Counted from the first letter of the stretch, positions 27,840 through 39,467 are shown. The stretch: 64,000 nucleotides of DNA from Paenibacillus sonchi (GCF_016772475.1 NZ_CP068595.1:5580001-5644000); one strand, 5' to 3'. Numbers and translations are program-made. The notes: a model not told the origin generated them from the sequence alone.

Positions 27840-29845
27840 TTAGTTTTGGAAGTTGAACTGAACTGCAGGATTTGAGTCTGCCACGGTGTAGGTGTGATTC
27901 TCACCGCTCTCCCAAACCACTTTGCCGCTACCGTCTTTTTTGATCGCCTTGAACTGAATAGATTTGCCTGCCGGAAGGTCAATAGTGATCGTCCAATCCG
28001 GGTAATTCGGATTGCTTGCCGGTCCGCTGGCTTTGGCCGGATCCCAGTTCCCGAGCTCGGCAATATTGCCGACAATGTATATATTTTGTCCCGGACTCGT
28101 TGAGGCATCTTTAATGGTAAACGTGACGGGAACTTTGCTGTTACCCGGTTGCTGATTTGAAACGGTACCGTCCTTAATCCACTTCTCACCGCTTACGGAA
28201 TAACCTGCCTGCTGGGATCCCGGAATCTGATTGCTGCCTGAATTAAAGATTACTTTGGCCTGCTGCCAACCAGATATGGAATAGGAATACCAGTTGTTGC
28301 CTTCACTGGTCATCGCCGTTCCCGGCCATGCCGCTCCTTCTTTCTGCGGAGTCACAGTATCGTCATAATAGTAAATATTCGGTGTACCCCAGTTCGAAGG
28401 CTTGTAGAAGTGGACTTTCAGTGCGGCGTTAGGGTCTTCTGAAGCTTCATACAGCACAGCAACCTTTCCGCCGCCCAGATTTCCGGTGATTTTTCCGCCT
28501 GAGACAGTAAACGTACCGCCTCCGCTTGCCTGGTTAACATAGGTACCGTTTGCCAGATTGGTGGCAGAATTGATATAGGTGTCCCCGCCCAGGTTGACGA
28601 TCGTCATCCCTTTGGTTCCACGTTCTATCAGCATCGTTTGATTGCCCTGGGTTCTTAGATACTCTCCTTGGCCAGCCATTGCGTTATGGAATTTATTCAC
28701 GGCAACGATATCCGGGTCCTGCCATAACGTACTTCCCGGCTGCCCCAGGGTACCGCTTCCCACCGGTCTGTCAAAAAGTGTGCACGGGCCGCGATGATCG
28801 ACCAGCCCATCTTGATTTGCCAATCATTCATGCCAGTTGATTCTTTGCTGTTGTTGGCATACGTATCATGAGATTCTACCCAGGTTACCAGTTTAGACGG
28901 ATTTACATCATTTGCATTGAATGATGTGGCACTATTTACATTGATTACGCTTCCAAATCCGACCGCATTTCTAATACTGTGTCCATAGGATGGAGCCGCA
29001 AGGTTGATATAATTCGCATAAGCTGCGAAACGGTCTGCTCCTCCCTGCAGAACTTCACCATAAATGTACAGATTGTTTTTATTGTTGAGTGAACCCAGCA
29101 CACGGGGCCAGAAGTTTGAGGCTGAGCCGGATGGATCATCGGGCAGCTCAATATGCTTCGCTGCGTCAAAACGGAAACCGTCTGCCCCAAGCGAAACGGC
29201 ATCATTCAGGAAATTAATGATCATATTCTGCAGTTCCTGATTGGATGTATTCAAGTCTGGAAGACCAACGCCCCACTGCGTAACCTGCCATCTGTCGTTC
29301 CAGTTCTCCACGCCTCTGGCTTCATGCCAAAAATATCGATTGTCGCGTATCGCCGGATCGACATTGCTGGCTGGTTTATAAGTATCGCCCCCGCCACCAG
29401 CATTGGCTGTATGATTAGCGATCACATCGACGATGATGTTTATACCGTATTTTTTGGCTTCGTCACACATTCTTTTGAATTGATCCCTTGACCCGAGTTG
29501 TGCATTCCCTATCGAGAAGTGTGTCGGCTGATAGAGAAGCCACCATTTGCTGCCTTCATTCGAAGCTTCCTTAGTGGGTTGAATAGGAGAGGTTTGTACA
29601 GATTTAAAACCTGCTGCAGCGAGAGCCGGTAAATTCCTTGTAATGTTGTCAAATGACCAGTTCCATGCATGAAAGATGACACCGTCTGAAGTTTTAGCAG
29701 GCAATCCGTAATCCGCTGCCGCCTGTACACTGCTCTCATCTGCAGCTAGAACATTGTTCTGTAGAACCGCCGTCAAGCTCAATGCCTGCAACAACAACGC
29801 AACAACCACAACAATGCTCCACAGTTTTCTTGTCCTTCTCTTCAT
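27840..29845 (-). pseudogene. Alpha-amylase (GH13) with CBM26 and CBM20, interrupted by a frameshift
   Basis: Two frames together encode an extracellular amylase of about 668 residues. The first (29845 to about 28780) has a signal peptide and the GH13 catalytic triad: Asp in GFRFDAAKHI, Glu in YIYGEVLQ, Asp in WVESHDTY, as in Bacillus AmyE. The second (about 28780-27840) continues with DRPVGSG, NKFHNAMAGQ and barrel domain C, then a CBM26-like module (VHFYKPSNWGTPNIYYYDD) and a CBM20 module (VTFTIKDASTSPGQNIYIVG). One base is missing near the A5 run at 28773-28777. As written, the product stops soon after the active site and loses both starch-binding modules. Confidence 0.88.
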
Positions 29846-29931
29846 AACACACTCTCCTCTAGTATTATATATTTACAGCCGGTGAAGCTGGCCATAAAAC
29901 AGAGCTAATGCTAGACACGGAACCGGTGAAT

Positions 29932-29961
29932 TTATGTATTCGCTTACATAAGCGGATTATA
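29932..29961 (-). promoter_or_regulatory. Catabolite-repression (cre) site at the amylase transcription start
   Basis: The minus strand has TATAAT at 29961-29956. At 29948-29935 lies TGTAAGCGAATACA, one mismatch from the cre consensus TGWNANCGNTNWCA, inside the perfect dyad TTATGTA-N6-TACATAA (29932-29951). Its position at about +1 to +14 matches the amyO operator of Bacillus amyE, implying CcpA repression. No good -35 is visible. Confidence 0.7.
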
Positions 29962-30153
29962 TAAAAGCAGACTTATAGTCATGTAATGCTAGGAGCTAGA
30001 AAAGAAGGGCTGGAGGAGGATGTGGTAACGTTTGCGCAAAGTGGCAAGCTGTTTCGAGTACAGTATTCCATATTACCCCATATTTTGTCAATACACGATA
30101 TCTATTTCACAGAACCTTCACTCTCTCCAGTGACTTGTTAAGCCAAAATAGGT

Positions 30154-30193
30154 GGATAAAAGGACGGACAGGATAACCGCCGCCCTTTTATCC
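30154..30193 (-). terminator. Inverted repeat after rph copy 2, possible weak terminator
   Basis: GGATAAAAGG (30154-30163) and CCTTTTATCC (30184-30193) form a 10-bp stem with a 20-base loop, about 60 bases after the rph stop. There is no T-run, so terminator activity is doubtful. Confidence 0.35.
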
Positions 30194-30254
30194 CTAACAG
30201 GATGAATTACTATCTTCCAGTATGACCCAGGTCTTACTTTGACGTATTCAGACC

Positions 30255-32870
<2,616 letters not shown>

Positions 32871-32910
32871 TCATAATCTCCCCTGAACCATTAAATTGAG
32901 AAAAAAACTG

Positions 32911-32950
32911 TTGACAAGGATTCCGCCGGCATGTTACACTTGAAATGTAA
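32911..32950 (+). promoter_or_regulatory. Opposing promoter and dyad inside the rph copy 2 leader
   Basis: TTGACA-N18-TACACT (32911-32940) points away from rph. The dyad TTACACT-TGA-AATGTAA (32934-32950, one mismatched pair) overlaps its -10, as in copy 1. Confidence 0.7.
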
Positions 32951-33063
32951 GATAAGATATTTATGTCATAACAAGATGTAAAAGTGGCAAATAGATTATA
33001 TCACCGTGCCTGCATATATGCAATACAGGAAGAACCTGAGGTTTTTACTCAGGTTCTTTTTTT
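32947..33063 (+). ncRNA. Predicted antisense RNA in the rph copy 2 leader
   Basis: A transcript of about 117 nt is predicted from the TTGACA/TACACT promoter to an 11-bp terminator hairpin (33030-33040 with 33048-33058) followed by TTTTTTTG. No gene on either strand next to it needs this terminator, because the next plus-strand gene starts at 33224 behind its own promoter. That makes the antisense RNA the simplest explanation. Two stem pairs differ from copy 1 in a compensatory way. Confidence 0.6.
32995..33023 (-). promoter_or_regulatory. Consensus promoter of rph copy 2
   Basis: On the minus strand TTGCAT-N17-TATAAT. It predicts a leader of about 115 nt before the ATG at 32870. Confidence 0.85.
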
Positions 33064-33148
33064 GTTTTTCCGCGATTTGAAGTTGCGCGGGGTTCATATA
33101 TAGGGACTCAACCTCAGTTTTTACCCGGCTTGTTGTCATTTCCACTTC

Positions 33149-33201
33149 TTGACAAAGCCAGCTTACAAATGTAAGCTGATACTGAGCTTACACTTGTAAG
33201 C
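33149..33201 (+). promoter_or_regulatory. blaI promoter with two TACA-NN-TGTA operators
   Basis: TTGACA-N17-TAAGCT (33149-33177) overlaps the palindrome GCTTACAAATGTAAGC (33161-33176). A second, GCTTACACTTGTAAGC, lies at 33186-33201, centred 25 bp downstream. TACA-N2-TGTA is the known BlaI/MecI half-site pair, so the operon is self-repressed. Confidence 0.9.
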
Positions 33202-33223
33202 AACCAACAAGAGAGGTGATGAA

Positions 33224-33604
33224 ATGAACCCTGCCGAGAAAATTTCTGATGCAGAGCTGGAAGTTCTCAAAGTACTATGGGCAAACAGTACCCCATTGTC
33301 AGAACGGCAAATTATTGATGCTCTAAACGATGACAACAACTGGCATAGAGCCACTATACAGACTTTGCTAAGACGGCTGTGTGACAAGGGTGTTGTAGAG
33401 AAAGTTAAGCAAGAAATCTTTTATTATTCCGCGCGAGTTACGGAAGATGAATATGCGAGAGAGAGAACTAGCGATTTATTAAACAAAGTGTATGGCGGAA
33501 GTGCCAAAAACCTCGTTTCCGCGATGCTGGGCAGCAATATTTTATCTGAAAAGGATATAGAAGACTTGGGGGATTACTGGAAGAAAAGGAAAACCGAAAA
33601 ATGA
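33224..33604 (+). CDS. BlaI/MecI-family repressor
   Basis: This 126-residue winged-helix repressor has ISDAELEVLKVLWANSTPLSERQIIDAL, WHRATIQTLLRRLCDKGVVEK, and the C-terminal dimerisation region ending LGDYWKKRK. BlaI proteins are released from DNA by proteolysis that depends on the BlaR1 partner encoded next. Its TGA overlaps the partner ATG (ATGA), so the two are coupled. Two matching operators lie in its own promoter. No beta-lactamase gene is adjacent, so the target may be other envelope genes. Confidence 0.92.
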   Translation: MNPAEKISDAELEVLKVLWANSTPLSERQIIDALNDDNNWHRATIQTLLRRLCDKGVVEKVKQEIFYYSARVTEDEYARERTSDLLNKVYGGSAKNLVSAMLGSNILSEKDIEDLGDYWKKRKTEK

Positions 33605-35244
33605 ATGTTGTGTTGATCACCATTCTTTCTCTCTCCCTCTCCGGTTCGATCCTTGCGCTTATTATGTTAGGCATCAAACCCTTTGTCAAAAAGAGACTAA
33701 GCCAGACATGGCAATATTATATTTGGCTGGTCGTGATTTTCCGCTTCCTGCTCCCTTTCACACCAGAGGTTACTTTGATCGGCGGGCTTTCAGCTCATTT
33801 TCAGAATATGGCGGTTATGTCAGCTGAAATGGATGAAAAGAAGCCCGTTGAAGGAAATGGAGCCAATCTAGCCGATCAATCTGCTGATCCTTTGCCAGTT
33901 ACAAATCAGGTATTGCAGAATACCGGAACGGAAACATCTACGAAGCCTACATATTGGAGCGATATTTTAAATAACTTATGGGTGATCTGGCTCGCTGCAG
34001 CGCTTATTCTCTTGTTGCGCAAAGTTAGGAGCTATCGCCGATTTATACGATTTGTAAGATTAGGAACTAATAAAGTGGCCGATCAGGCACTTTTGAACAT
34101 TTATGAAGAAGAACTGGAAGCGGCAAGGATACGAAGAAAAATACCCCTTTATATCCATGCGCAAGTTGTTTCCCCCATGCTGATCGGATTTTTCCGGCCG
34201 GCCATCATTCTTCCTGCTCTGGAGCTTCATGATGACGAGCTGCGGCAGATTATCCGGCATGAGCTGACGCATTATAGGCGGTCGGATGCCATATATAAAT
34301 GGTTAATTCAATTCATGATTTGCATCCACTGGTTTAACCCGCTGGTGTATAGGATAAGAAAAGAAATTGACCGGTGCTGCGAGCTGTCATGTGACGAAAG
34401 CGTTATTCACAATCTGGATTTTGACAGTCGCATAGGATATGGTGATGCACTTATTGCTTCTCTGAACACACACGGAAAACGCGGAAATTGTGAGATCTCT
34501 CTTCCTATGGGGGACAATGCCAAGCTAATAAAAGAAAGGCTGGAGATGTTGATGAATTACAAGAAGAAGTCGCGATTATCTGTTTGCGCCGCTGTCCTGC
34601 TGTCGATCCTGTTTCTTTGCAGCTTTACTTTCGTGGGAGCTTATGCAAGTTCACCATCTGAAACACAGAAGGTTAAAAATATACAATTACATGTCGATGA
34701 TGCTAATGTTAAGGTAAAGTTTTCTGAAAACGGCCAGTTTCGGTACGAATACGATAAGGCGATGCACCGCATTACCTCAAAGGTTACGGGTTCAAATGTG
34801 GAGATTAAAGTTGAGCAGTTAAAGGCTCCTCAAGGGGCATCCATTCCTGAAGGGCTCACAGATATGATCAATATTTATATACCTGACAAGTCTTACAATA
34901 ATATTACGGTAGATGACAATGCTTCGGGTGTGTCCCTGCCGGAATTAAATGCAAATCTTCACCTGACAAATAACAATGGCTCTATGAGCATTCAAATTCC
35001 GGAGAGCTTTAATAAAGTAATCGATTTCGCGCACACTAACGGTTCCGGCTCAGTGAGCATTGACGCAAAAGCCAAAAACTATGCGGTAAACGTAACCGCA
35101 AAGGATAGTTCTGTCTCCACTTCCCCCGGTTTGCCGGCATTTACTAATGGTAAACCATGGCGATACAAAAACGGCAATGGTGCCGCCAAAATCAATATTA
35201 ACGTGAAAAAAAGCTCCTTTACGATTTTGCTGAAAGAAAAATAA
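33601..35244 (+). CDS. BlaR1-like M56 membrane metallopeptidase with a DUF4097-like C-terminal domain
   Basis: This 547-residue protein has N-terminal membrane helices and an M56 peptidase domain with zinc motif HELTH (in IIRHELTHYRRSDAIY) and a downstream Glu/Asp in CELSCDESVI. Another helix (LSVCAAVLLSILFLCSFTFVGAYA) follows. The last roughly 200 residues, outside the membrane, are repetitive beta strands (VSLPELNANLHLTNNNGSMSIQIP) resembling DUF4097-type beta-solenoids. Classical BlaR1 has a penicillin-binding sensor there, so this protein probably senses something other than beta-lactams. It cleaves or triggers cleavage of the co-encoded repressor. Confidence 0.82.
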   Translation: MNVVLITILSLSLSGSILALIMLGIKPFVKKRLSQTWQYYIWLVVIFRFLLPFTPEVTLIGGLSAHFQNMAVMSAEMDEKKPVEGNGANLADQSADPLPVTNQVLQNTGTETSTKPTYWSDILNNLWVIWLAAALILLLRKVRSYRRFIRFVRLGTNKVADQALLNIYEEELEAARIRRKIPLYIHAQVVSPMLIGFFRPAIILPALELHDDELRQIIRHELTHYRRSDAIYKWLIQFMICIHWFNPLVYRIRKEIDRCCELSCDESVIHNLDFDSRIGYGDALIASLNTHGKRGNCEISLPMGDNAKLIKERLEMLMNYKKKSRLSVCAAVLLSILFLCSFTFVGAYASSPSETQKVKNIQLHVDDANVKVKFSENGQFRYEYDKAMHRITSKVTGSNVEIKVEQLKAPQGASIPEGLTDMINIYIPDKSYNNITVDDNASGVSLPELNANLHLTNNNGSMSIQIPESFNKVIDFAHTNGSGSVSIDAKAKNYAVNVTAKDSSVSTSPGLPAFTNGKPWRYKNGNGAAKININVKKSSFTILLKEK

Positions 35245-35249
35245 AAAAA

Positions 35250-35280
35250 TTAGGGATGGAATTGTATCCTCCATCCCTAA
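35250..35280 (-). terminator. Intrinsic terminator between convergent genes
   Basis: An 11-bp stem (TTAGGGATGGA and its complement). On the minus strand it is followed by ATTTTTTTAT, ending the operon at 35308; it may also stop the plus-strand blaR gene. Confidence 0.8.
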
Positions 35281-35307
35281 CCCCCTCCGCTTGCCCCTTT
35301 GCTTACT

Positions 35308-35772
35308 TTAATATTCACCTTTGATTACAAAAAACGAACCCCGGATCGTTCCAGCCAGCTTGGACTTCTGTCTGGCAAACTTAAACTTTGTTTCTAACTC
35401 CTTAGGGACCTCCATCCCCTCAGAAAGCTTAAAACCAACAGCACGCTTCTTAGGGTCATCCACCGTATACATAACGTTTATCGAAAGGCCATCTTCATAA
35501 AAGACGTAGGTAAATTGGATATTTTCCACTTGAAAACGCGAGGTTTCTAAAGGCTTGGCCGAAAACTCAATGTCACGTTCTTCTTTTAAAATCCGGTTCA
35601 CATAAGCAAGGGTCTCCTGGCTTTCGCTGGCAGGTACCACCGTAAATTCATGCTTGTATTTGTTCATAAAGTAGCGGGCTTCATTAGCACGCAAACCGGC
35701 AAGTGCTTCTGCTACGGGTGAGGACTCTAAACCAACCGTAGATACATTGTTGAAATCAACGATATAGGACAT
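35308..35772 (-). CDS. Uncharacterised conserved protein (154 residues)
   Basis: This soluble alpha/beta protein begins MSYIVDFNNVSTVGLESSP and ends KLAGTIRGSFFVIKGEY. I believe close relatives in Bacillus are labelled phage tail protein, but nothing phage-like surrounds it here and I cannot confirm that label. It starts 21 bases after the effector-binding gene stop, with GAGAGGAGAGAGGGA before the ATG, and shares that promoter. Its partner and the divergent WYL regulator suggest a small-molecule or stress-responsive unit. Confidence 0.65.
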   Translation of the reverse strand: MSYIVDFNNVSTVGLESSPVAEALAGLRANEARYFMNKYKHEFTVVPASESQETLAYVNRILKEERDIEFSAKPLETSRFQVENIQFTYVFYEDGLSINVMYTVDDPKKRAVGFKLSEGMEVPKELETKFKFARQKSKLAGTIRGSFFVIKGEY

Positions 35773-35793
35773 TCCCTCTCTCCTCTTCTCTCT

Positions 35794-36273
35794 TTATTTC
35801 CTTACAACAGGAATCCACATTTCCCCATAAACCAAGCCGTTGCGATGTCCCATCTCAACCGTTGTGTTAGGGCCCCCGACATAGGCAACATTCTTTGCTT
35901 CCCCCAAGGCTTGTCCAAAGGCAACGCCTGCAAGCCTATTATTTAATTCATCGGCTGTCTGCGCTTCCCCTTTAACAACCAGGTATTCTCCCTTTGGAAA
36001 TTGAATTACTCTGGCCTCTTCCGGTGCCGCTGCCTCGGTCATGACGCCGGCATAATACATCATTTTGCCGTTCACCGCTTCGCTCACAGCAAATACGTAG
36101 TCATTGGTGGATATGGATTTTAATTGCTCAAGCCTTCCATCTTGGCTTACGGTCTGCCAAAAATCTGTCTTTTCCTTGTTGATGCCAACGAAGTCTGTAT
36201 AATCGCTCTTAAGCTCAGTTCCTAAACCTATAACGGTAAAGCTGTCTTTTTGCTCCAAGGTATACTCTGCCAT
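35794..36273 (-). CDS. GyrI/AraC-type effector-binding domain protein
   Basis: This 159-residue protein begins MAEYTLEQKDSFTVIGLGTEL. The ligand-binding fold is recognisable from DYVFAVSEAVNGKMMYYAGV, FPKGEYLVVKGEA and the C-terminal GLVYGEMWIPVVRK. Stand-alone copies of this domain (SbmC/GyrI-like, integron-associated group) bind hydrophobic or toxic small molecules. I choose ATG 36273, with GAGGAG 9 bases upstream, rather than the longer frame from 36324. It is divergent from a WYL regulator. Confidence 0.78.
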   Translation of the reverse strand: MAEYTLEQKDSFTVIGLGTELKSDYTDFVGINKEKTDFWQTVSQDGRLEQLKSISTNDYVFAVSEAVNGKMMYYAGVMTEAAAPEEARVIQFPKGEYLVVKGEAQTADELNNRLAGVAFGQALGEAKNVAYVGGPNTTVEMGHRNGLVYGEMWIPVVRK

Positions 36274-36311
36274 TTTCCAAAACTCCTCTTTTCTTGGATT
36301 CATCAAATGAT

Positions 36312-36358
36312 TTGTCTTCATCACTTGATGACTATATAATAACCTTAAATCATGTCAA
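36312..36358. promoter_or_regulatory. Back-to-back promoters sharing one -10 region
   Basis: The plus-strand promoter is TTGTCT-N17-TATAAT (36312-36340). The minus-strand promoter is TTGACA-N16-TATAGT (36358-36331). The two -10 boxes overlap, so only one promoter can be occupied at a time. Confidence 0.7.
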
Positions 36359-36383
36359 AAAATGATACTGTTTAGGAGTGCTG

Positions 36384-37346
36384 ATGAAAAAAGTTGAACG
36401 GATAAACGTCATTATGCGGTATATCAACAATCGTGCCCATTTTACCATTTCTGAAATTATGCAGGAGTTCAACATCTCCCGTTCTACAGCTATTAGGGAT
36501 ATCCGGGAAATTGAGGCCTTGGGGATGCCGCTTGACGCTGAAGTTGGAAGGGATGGCGGATATTTTGTCATGCGCAACTCTGTCCTTCCCGAAGTCCGCT
36601 TTACCGGCAATGAGGTCAAAGCCCTTTTTATTGCGTTTATGGCGACAAGAAATCAGCAGCTCCCCTATCTGAAAAGCCGCCAGTCTTTAGCGGAAAAATT
36701 ACTGGGCCTCATCTCCGAAAACCAGCAAGATGACCTATTTCATTTGAATCAAATCCTGCTTTTTGAAGGGACCAATCCGAACAATCCCGACCTGCTTGAT
36801 CTTTCAGACCTCCCCCATCCTATGTTAGAACAGCTGATCCAAATCCTTCTTGTGGACAGCTATCTATTAATCACCATCGAAGAAAAGAAGGAGATCAAGT
36901 CTATTCCCATTTATCTCTTGCACCTTTATCGTGAAAAAAGCCTCTGGCTGATTGAAGGCTTTGACTTACAGGAAGAAAAGAAACAGATCTATCCTGTCGA
37001 CCATCTCACTAATGTCATCCCCTACCCGTCGAAAAAAAGATTAAGCAAGAAAAAGATTCAAGAAAAGCTAAGCAAGCAGGAAGAAGTCATCAACCTTATC
37101 CTTGAGCTTGGTCCAGAGGCGATTGCCCAATTCAAAAAATACCATCCTATACATGTCTCAATTTCCTATACAAATCCTTACCAGACCACAGCCATTCTAA
37201 GGACTTGTATCAATGTTGATAAGCCCAAAGAAGTGGCTGAGATCACAAATTGGCTGCTGTTCCTGGGCGGGGATATCCGGGTTAGGGAAGTGCCGGAAGA
37301 AATCTTAGAAGGGTTACAAGGGAGAATACGCTTATACTGCCCTTAA
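36384..37346 (+). CDS. YafY-type transcriptional regulator with HTH and WYL domains
   Basis: This protein of about 320 residues has an N-terminal HTH_11 domain (RINVIMRYINNRAHFTISEI, FNISRSTAIRDIREIEALGMP), a WYL domain in the middle (LLITIEEKKEIKSIPIYLLHLYREKSLWLIEGFD) and a C-terminal WCX-like extension. WYL domains sense ligands, often nucleic acid or nucleotide derived. ATG 36384 has AGGAG 5 bases upstream. It shares a -10 region with the divergent effector-binding gene and is its likely regulator. Confidence 0.87.
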   Translation: MKKVERINVIMRYINNRAHFTISEIMQEFNISRSTAIRDIREIEALGMPLDAEVGRDGGYFVMRNSVLPEVRFTGNEVKALFIAFMATRNQQLPYLKSRQSLAEKLLGLISENQQDDLFHLNQILLFEGTNPNNPDLLDLSDLPHPMLEQLIQILLVDSYLLITIEEKKEIKSIPIYLLHLYREKSLWLIEGFDLQEEKKQIYPVDHLTNVIPYPSKKRLSKKKIQEKLSKQEEVINLILELGPEAIAQFKKYHPIHVSISYTNPYQTTAILRTCINVDKPKEVAEITNWLLFLGGDIRVREVPEEILEGLQGRIRLYCP

Positions 37347-37411
37347 TTAAGGGCCTGTTATACCCCAATTCCGCAAGTCTGAGAAAATCTTTTAAGATTA
37401 ATATCAATTAA

Positions 37412-37441
37412 AAGAAGCACACCAATGTAGGCGTGCTTCTT
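37412..37441. terminator. Bidirectional terminator
   Basis: AAGAAGCAC pairs with GTGCTTCTT; GATTTTTT follows on the plus strand and TTTAATTG on the minus strand. It separates the WYL gene from the convergent alcohol dehydrogenase gene. Confidence 0.75.
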
Positions 37442-37462
37442 GATTTTTTGCTATGATCAAAC

Positions 37463-38512
37463 TTATTCATTCCCCATCGTGCTGATGTCGATCACAAACC
37501 GATACCGGACATCTGAAGCCAGTACCCGCTCCCAAGCTTCATCAATCTGATTGGCATGAATGATCTCAATTTCAGGAGCAATATGGTGTTCGGCACAGAA
37601 ATCAAGCATTTCCTGCGTTTCCCGAATTCCTCCTATCATCGATCCGGCAAACGACCGGCGGTGACCGATAAGTGACATTGCGTTGACCGGCAATGGTTCT
37701 GCCGGCGCTCCAACATTGACCAGCGTCCCATCCAACGTCAGCAGCGACAGGTAAGCATTGATATCAATCTTTGCGCTCACTGTATTGATAATGAGGTCAA
37801 ACGAGCCAGCCAGCTGTTTAAACGTTTCCGGGTCGCTTGAAGCATAATAATAATCTGCACCCAGCTCCAGAGCCTCTTCTTTTTTCTTCAATGTCTGCGA
37901 TAAAACCGTAACTTCAGCCCCCATAGCATGAGCAAGCTTCAGGGCCATATGTCCAAGCCCGCCAAGTCCAACAACAGCGACCTTCTTCCCTGGACCTGCT
38001 CCCCAATGGCGAAGCGGCGAGTATGTCGTGATGCCGGCACAGAGCAGCGGAGCTGCAGCATCCAGCTCAATGCCGTCTGGAATGCGGACCACGAAATCTT
38101 CGGTTACGACGATATGGGTGGAATAACCTCCTTGTGTATATTGGCCATATCTGTCTATGGCTGCATAAGTACCCGTCATCCCATGCAGACAATACTGTTC
38201 TTCGCCCTTATGGCAATTAGCACATTCTCCGCAGGAGTCGACCATGCAGCCTACCCCTACCCGGTCGCCAACCACATACTTTGTGACTTCCGGGCCGACC
38301 TGAGAGACAATTCCGGCAATCTCGTGCCCTGGAACAAGCGGATAGTTAACCGGTCCCCACTCGCCGCGGGCTGTGTGAATGTCAGAATGGCAAATCCCGG
38401 CATACTTAATCTCAATGAGGACATCATGAGGCTGAAGCTCTCTCCGCTCTATGGTGGTGAGTTTGAACGGACCTTCCGGGCTAAATGTAGCACGTGCATT
38501 AACAGTAATCAT
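37463..38512 (-). CDS. Zinc-dependent NAD(P) alcohol dehydrogenase (YahK/cinnamyl-alcohol type)
   Basis: This 349-residue protein has catalytic zinc ligands in [15 protein letters not shown] and GHEIAG, structural-zinc cysteines in [15 protein letters not shown] and the Rossmann motif [20 protein letters not shown]. It reduces aldehydes with NAD(P)H, as YahK and AdhC relatives do. AGGAGG precedes the ATG, and TTGAAT-N16-TATAAT lies upstream. The divergent TetR gene and two perfect palindromes in the gap point to aldehyde- or stress-responsive repression. Confidence 0.93.
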   Translation of the reverse strand: MITVNARATFSPEGPFKLTTIERRELQPHDVLIEIKYAGICHSDIHTARGEWGPVNYPLVPGHEIAGIVSQVGPEVTKYVVGDRVGVGCMVDSCGECANCHKGEEQYCLHGMTGTYAAIDRYGQYTQGGYSTHIVVTEDFVVRIPDGIELDAAAPLLCAGITTYSPLRHWGAGPGKKVAVVGLGGLGHMALKLAHAMGAEVTVLSQTLKKKEEALELGADYYYASSDPETFKQLAGSFDLIINTVSAKIDINAYLSLLTLDGTLVNVGAPAEPLPVNAMSLIGHRRSFAGSMIGGIRETQEMLDFCAEHHIAPEIEIIHANQIDEAWERVLASDVRYRFVIDISTMGNE

Positions 38513-38534
38513 TGCAGCACCTCCTGTAATTATA

Positions 38535-38637
38535 TAAACAACATGATTTGTTTATTCAACTTTCATCTATTATTATAGAGGGGAGCAGTCTACATTCAAT
38601 GGTTAAAAATGACCGATCTGTTGATATATCAACAGAT
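38535..38637. promoter_or_regulatory. Two palindromes between the dehydrogenase and tetR genes
   Basis: TAAACAA-CATGAT-TTGTTTA (38535-38554) overlies the dehydrogenase leader. A perfect 22-bp palindrome with arms ATCTGTTGATA and its complement lies at 38616-38637, next to the TTGAAT-N16-TATAAT promoter of the dehydrogenase. The second is the likelier TetR operator. Confidence 0.65.
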
Positions 38638-38668
38638 TCTTTGAAATTGTTGATTATGGGAGGAAATA

Positions 38669-39223
38669 ATGATGGCAAAGCCGGACCGGAGAATTCAGAA
38701 AACCCAGGAAGCTTTGAAGAATGCGGTTATCGGGCTAATGGGTGAAAAAGATTTCGACAATATCACCATCCAGGACATCGCAGACCGCGCTAATCTGAAC
38801 CGGGGTACCATTTATCTGCATTATCAGGACAAATATGATTTATTAGACAAGCTCATTGAGTCGCACATTAATGAAATCGCAGAGATGGATAAATGGGCAT
38901 GTGATGAAGACTGGATGGATGCTTTTATTCCTTATTTTGAATATTTCAAGCAAAACCATTTGTTTTTCTCCACAATGTTAACCAGTAAAGGGGCAGGCCC
39001 GTCCTATTTTAGAACCCGGCTTCTTGCTCACTGTATCGCAGGCTTTCAATGTGAGATTGACAGGGAGAGCGGCAAAAATAATAATCTAAAGGATGATGTG
39101 ATTCTTCAGTATGCCGGAACCGCTTATGTAGGCGTAATTGAATGGTGGATCATAAACGGGATGCCCTATCCGCCGGAGGTAATGGCCAAACAGGTAGGCG
39201 CCCTGCTTGAGAGAAGTTTATAA
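38669..39223 (+). CDS. TetR-family regulator
   Basis: This 184-residue protein has the TetR DNA-binding domain (RRIQKTQEALKNAVIGLMGEKDFDNITIQDIADRANLNRG, split here only by residue count) and a TetR_C_8-like tail ending YPPEVMAKQVGALLERSL, as in DhaS/YxbF-type proteins. GGGAGG lies 5 bases before ATG 38669 and 8 before ATG 38672; either may be used. It is divergent from the alcohol dehydrogenase, with a perfect 22-bp palindrome between them. Confidence 0.88.
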   Translation: MMAKPDRRIQKTQEALKNAVIGLMGEKDFDNITIQDIADRANLNRGTIYLHYQDKYDLLDKLIESHINEIAEMDKWACDEDWMDAFIPYFEYFKQNHLFFSTMLTSKGAGPSYFRTRLLAHCIAGFQCEIDRESGKNNNLKDDVILQYAGTAYVGVIEWWIINGMPYPPEVMAKQVGALLERSL

Positions 39224-39467
39224 CCCTCCCCTCTCAATAGCTGGTCATACCATTCATCTCAAGACTAATAGTATAATCAAATTTAAAATCCTTGCCTACT
39301 GTCAAATTGGATTGATTTTGGCTTGCTTAGAGCTTATATTGTTATACCACATGCACAACGCTCGTCCAGAAGTCAGTTAAGACATGCATTGTGGGCCGTA
39401 TGATTATTGTATGGGTCATTCTGCGGACACGATGATGAGCTTCCCTCACGATTTATCCGCAGCTGTT

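Noticed and set aside
35308..35772. Prophage remnant
   Set aside because: A possible phage-tail label for this protein is not backed by any other phage gene nearby.
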